Below, piece by piece: positions 4,790-5,011 of a stretch of DNA of 5,011 bases (within the stretch, counting starts at the first letter, position 1; each line of letters begins with the position of its first letter). The notes below the pieces were generated by a model, which saw only the letters and a program-made list of their open reading frames with translations, was not told where the DNA came from and searched no databases. Where the stretch lies: assembly GCA_937975745.1 (NCBI GenBank), contig CALJUK010000801.1, positions 1-5,011 on the forward strand, written 5' to 3'. Position numbers and translations under genes: made by a program. The stretch is from an uncultured Planctomycetaceae bacterium. Its GTDB lineage: Bacteria; Planctomycetota; Planctomycetia; Planctomycetales; Planctomycetaceae.

Positions 4790-5011
4790 ATGGAAACGAC
4801 ACAAGCCGTTCGAGCCCTCGCCGCTCTTGCTCAGGAATCGCGTCTGGAGACGTTCCGGCTTTTGGTTCGCGCCGGCACGGACGGGATGCCGGCGGGGAAG
4901 ATCGCCGAGGAACTCGGTGTGCCCTCGGCGACACTGTCATTTCATCTCAAGGAGCTGTCGGCGGCCGGTCTGATAGGTCAACAGCGAACAGGCCTCTCGA
5001 TCATCTACTCG
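4790..5011 (+). CDS. arsR: ArsR-family repressor, N-terminal 74 residues (cut by window end)
   Basis: ATG 4790 opens METTQAVRALAALAQESRLE, typical of ArsR/SmtB winged-helix repressors that leave DNA when As(III) or another metal binds. The HTH spans about 34-60 (GKIAEELGVPSATLSFHLKE), with the recognition helix SATLSFHLKELSAAGL, and the wing begins at QRTGLSIIYS. There is no cysteine in these 74 residues, and the E. coli ArsR As(III) site (ELCVCDL type, in the third helix) is absent, so any sensing cysteines must lie in the missing C-terminus. No Shine-Dalgarno precedes the ATG (the upstream bases are A/T-rich), suggesting leaderless or weak initiation. It is divergent from the ars genes, so it most likely represses them and itself. 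Confidence 0.88.
   Translation, partial: METTQAVRALAALAQESRLETFRLLVRAGTDGMPAGKIAEELGVPSATLSFHLKELSAAGLIGQQRTGLSIIYS

Noticed and set aside
1..5011. CRISPR array, tRNA or rRNA genes
   Set aside because: No regularly spaced repeats and no cloverleaf- or rRNA-like sequence were seen on either strand.

Overview
The window is bacterial, moderately GC-rich, and built almost entirely from metal(loid)-response genes. Gene style (thioredoxin-like and MerT/MerC-like small membrane proteins behind a mer-type MerR; an aquaporin-ArsC-ArsI arsenic operon) makes me lean towards Planctomycetota. That is a family-resemblance guess, not a demonstrated assignment.

Left part (1-1961, + strand). The window opens inside a fatty-acid/sterol hydroxylase-family gene that keeps its histidine boxes but has two in-frame stops (TAG 331, TGA 412), so it looks like a pseudogene. 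After a hairpin comes a textbook mer-type promoter: -35 TTGACT, a 20-bp spacer holding CCGTA-N6-TACGG, and -10 TAAGCT. It drives a small mer-like operon: merR (frameshifted in a G5 run at 858-862, but with all three Hg-type cysteines), a small multi-pass membrane protein (in-frame TGA at 1317, just where the family usually has its cysteine motif), and an 88-residue thioredoxin-like protein with three cysteine pairs. No merA is in the window.

Centre and right (2019-4679, - strand). An arsenic operon reads leftwards: an aquaporin (arsenite-channel type, with a cysteine-rich tail), arsC (thioredoxin-coupled arsenate reductase, overlapping the aquaporin by 16 bp) and arsI (C-As lyase family). Expected logic: ArsC makes arsenite, the aquaporin lets it out down its gradient, and ArsI demethylates trivalent methylarsenicals. 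Upstream of the aquaporin lie three small unrecognised genes: two 66-residue two-helix membrane proteins and, translationally coupled to one of them, a 135-residue membrane-anchored protein. On the far side of these is a 45-codon remnant of a second aquaporin 5' end (about 79% nucleotide and 82% protein identity to the intact gene). The three-gene cassette is therefore bracketed by two direct copies of the aquaporin start.

Right edge (4680-5011). A short AT-rich intergenic region with an imperfect dyad separates the aquaporin remnant from a divergent arsR, cut by the window end.

Overall this looks like a metal-resistance island with a remodelled ars operon beside a mer-like operon showing several reading-frame breaks. 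The breaks are either real decay or sequence errors; the window alone cannot decide.
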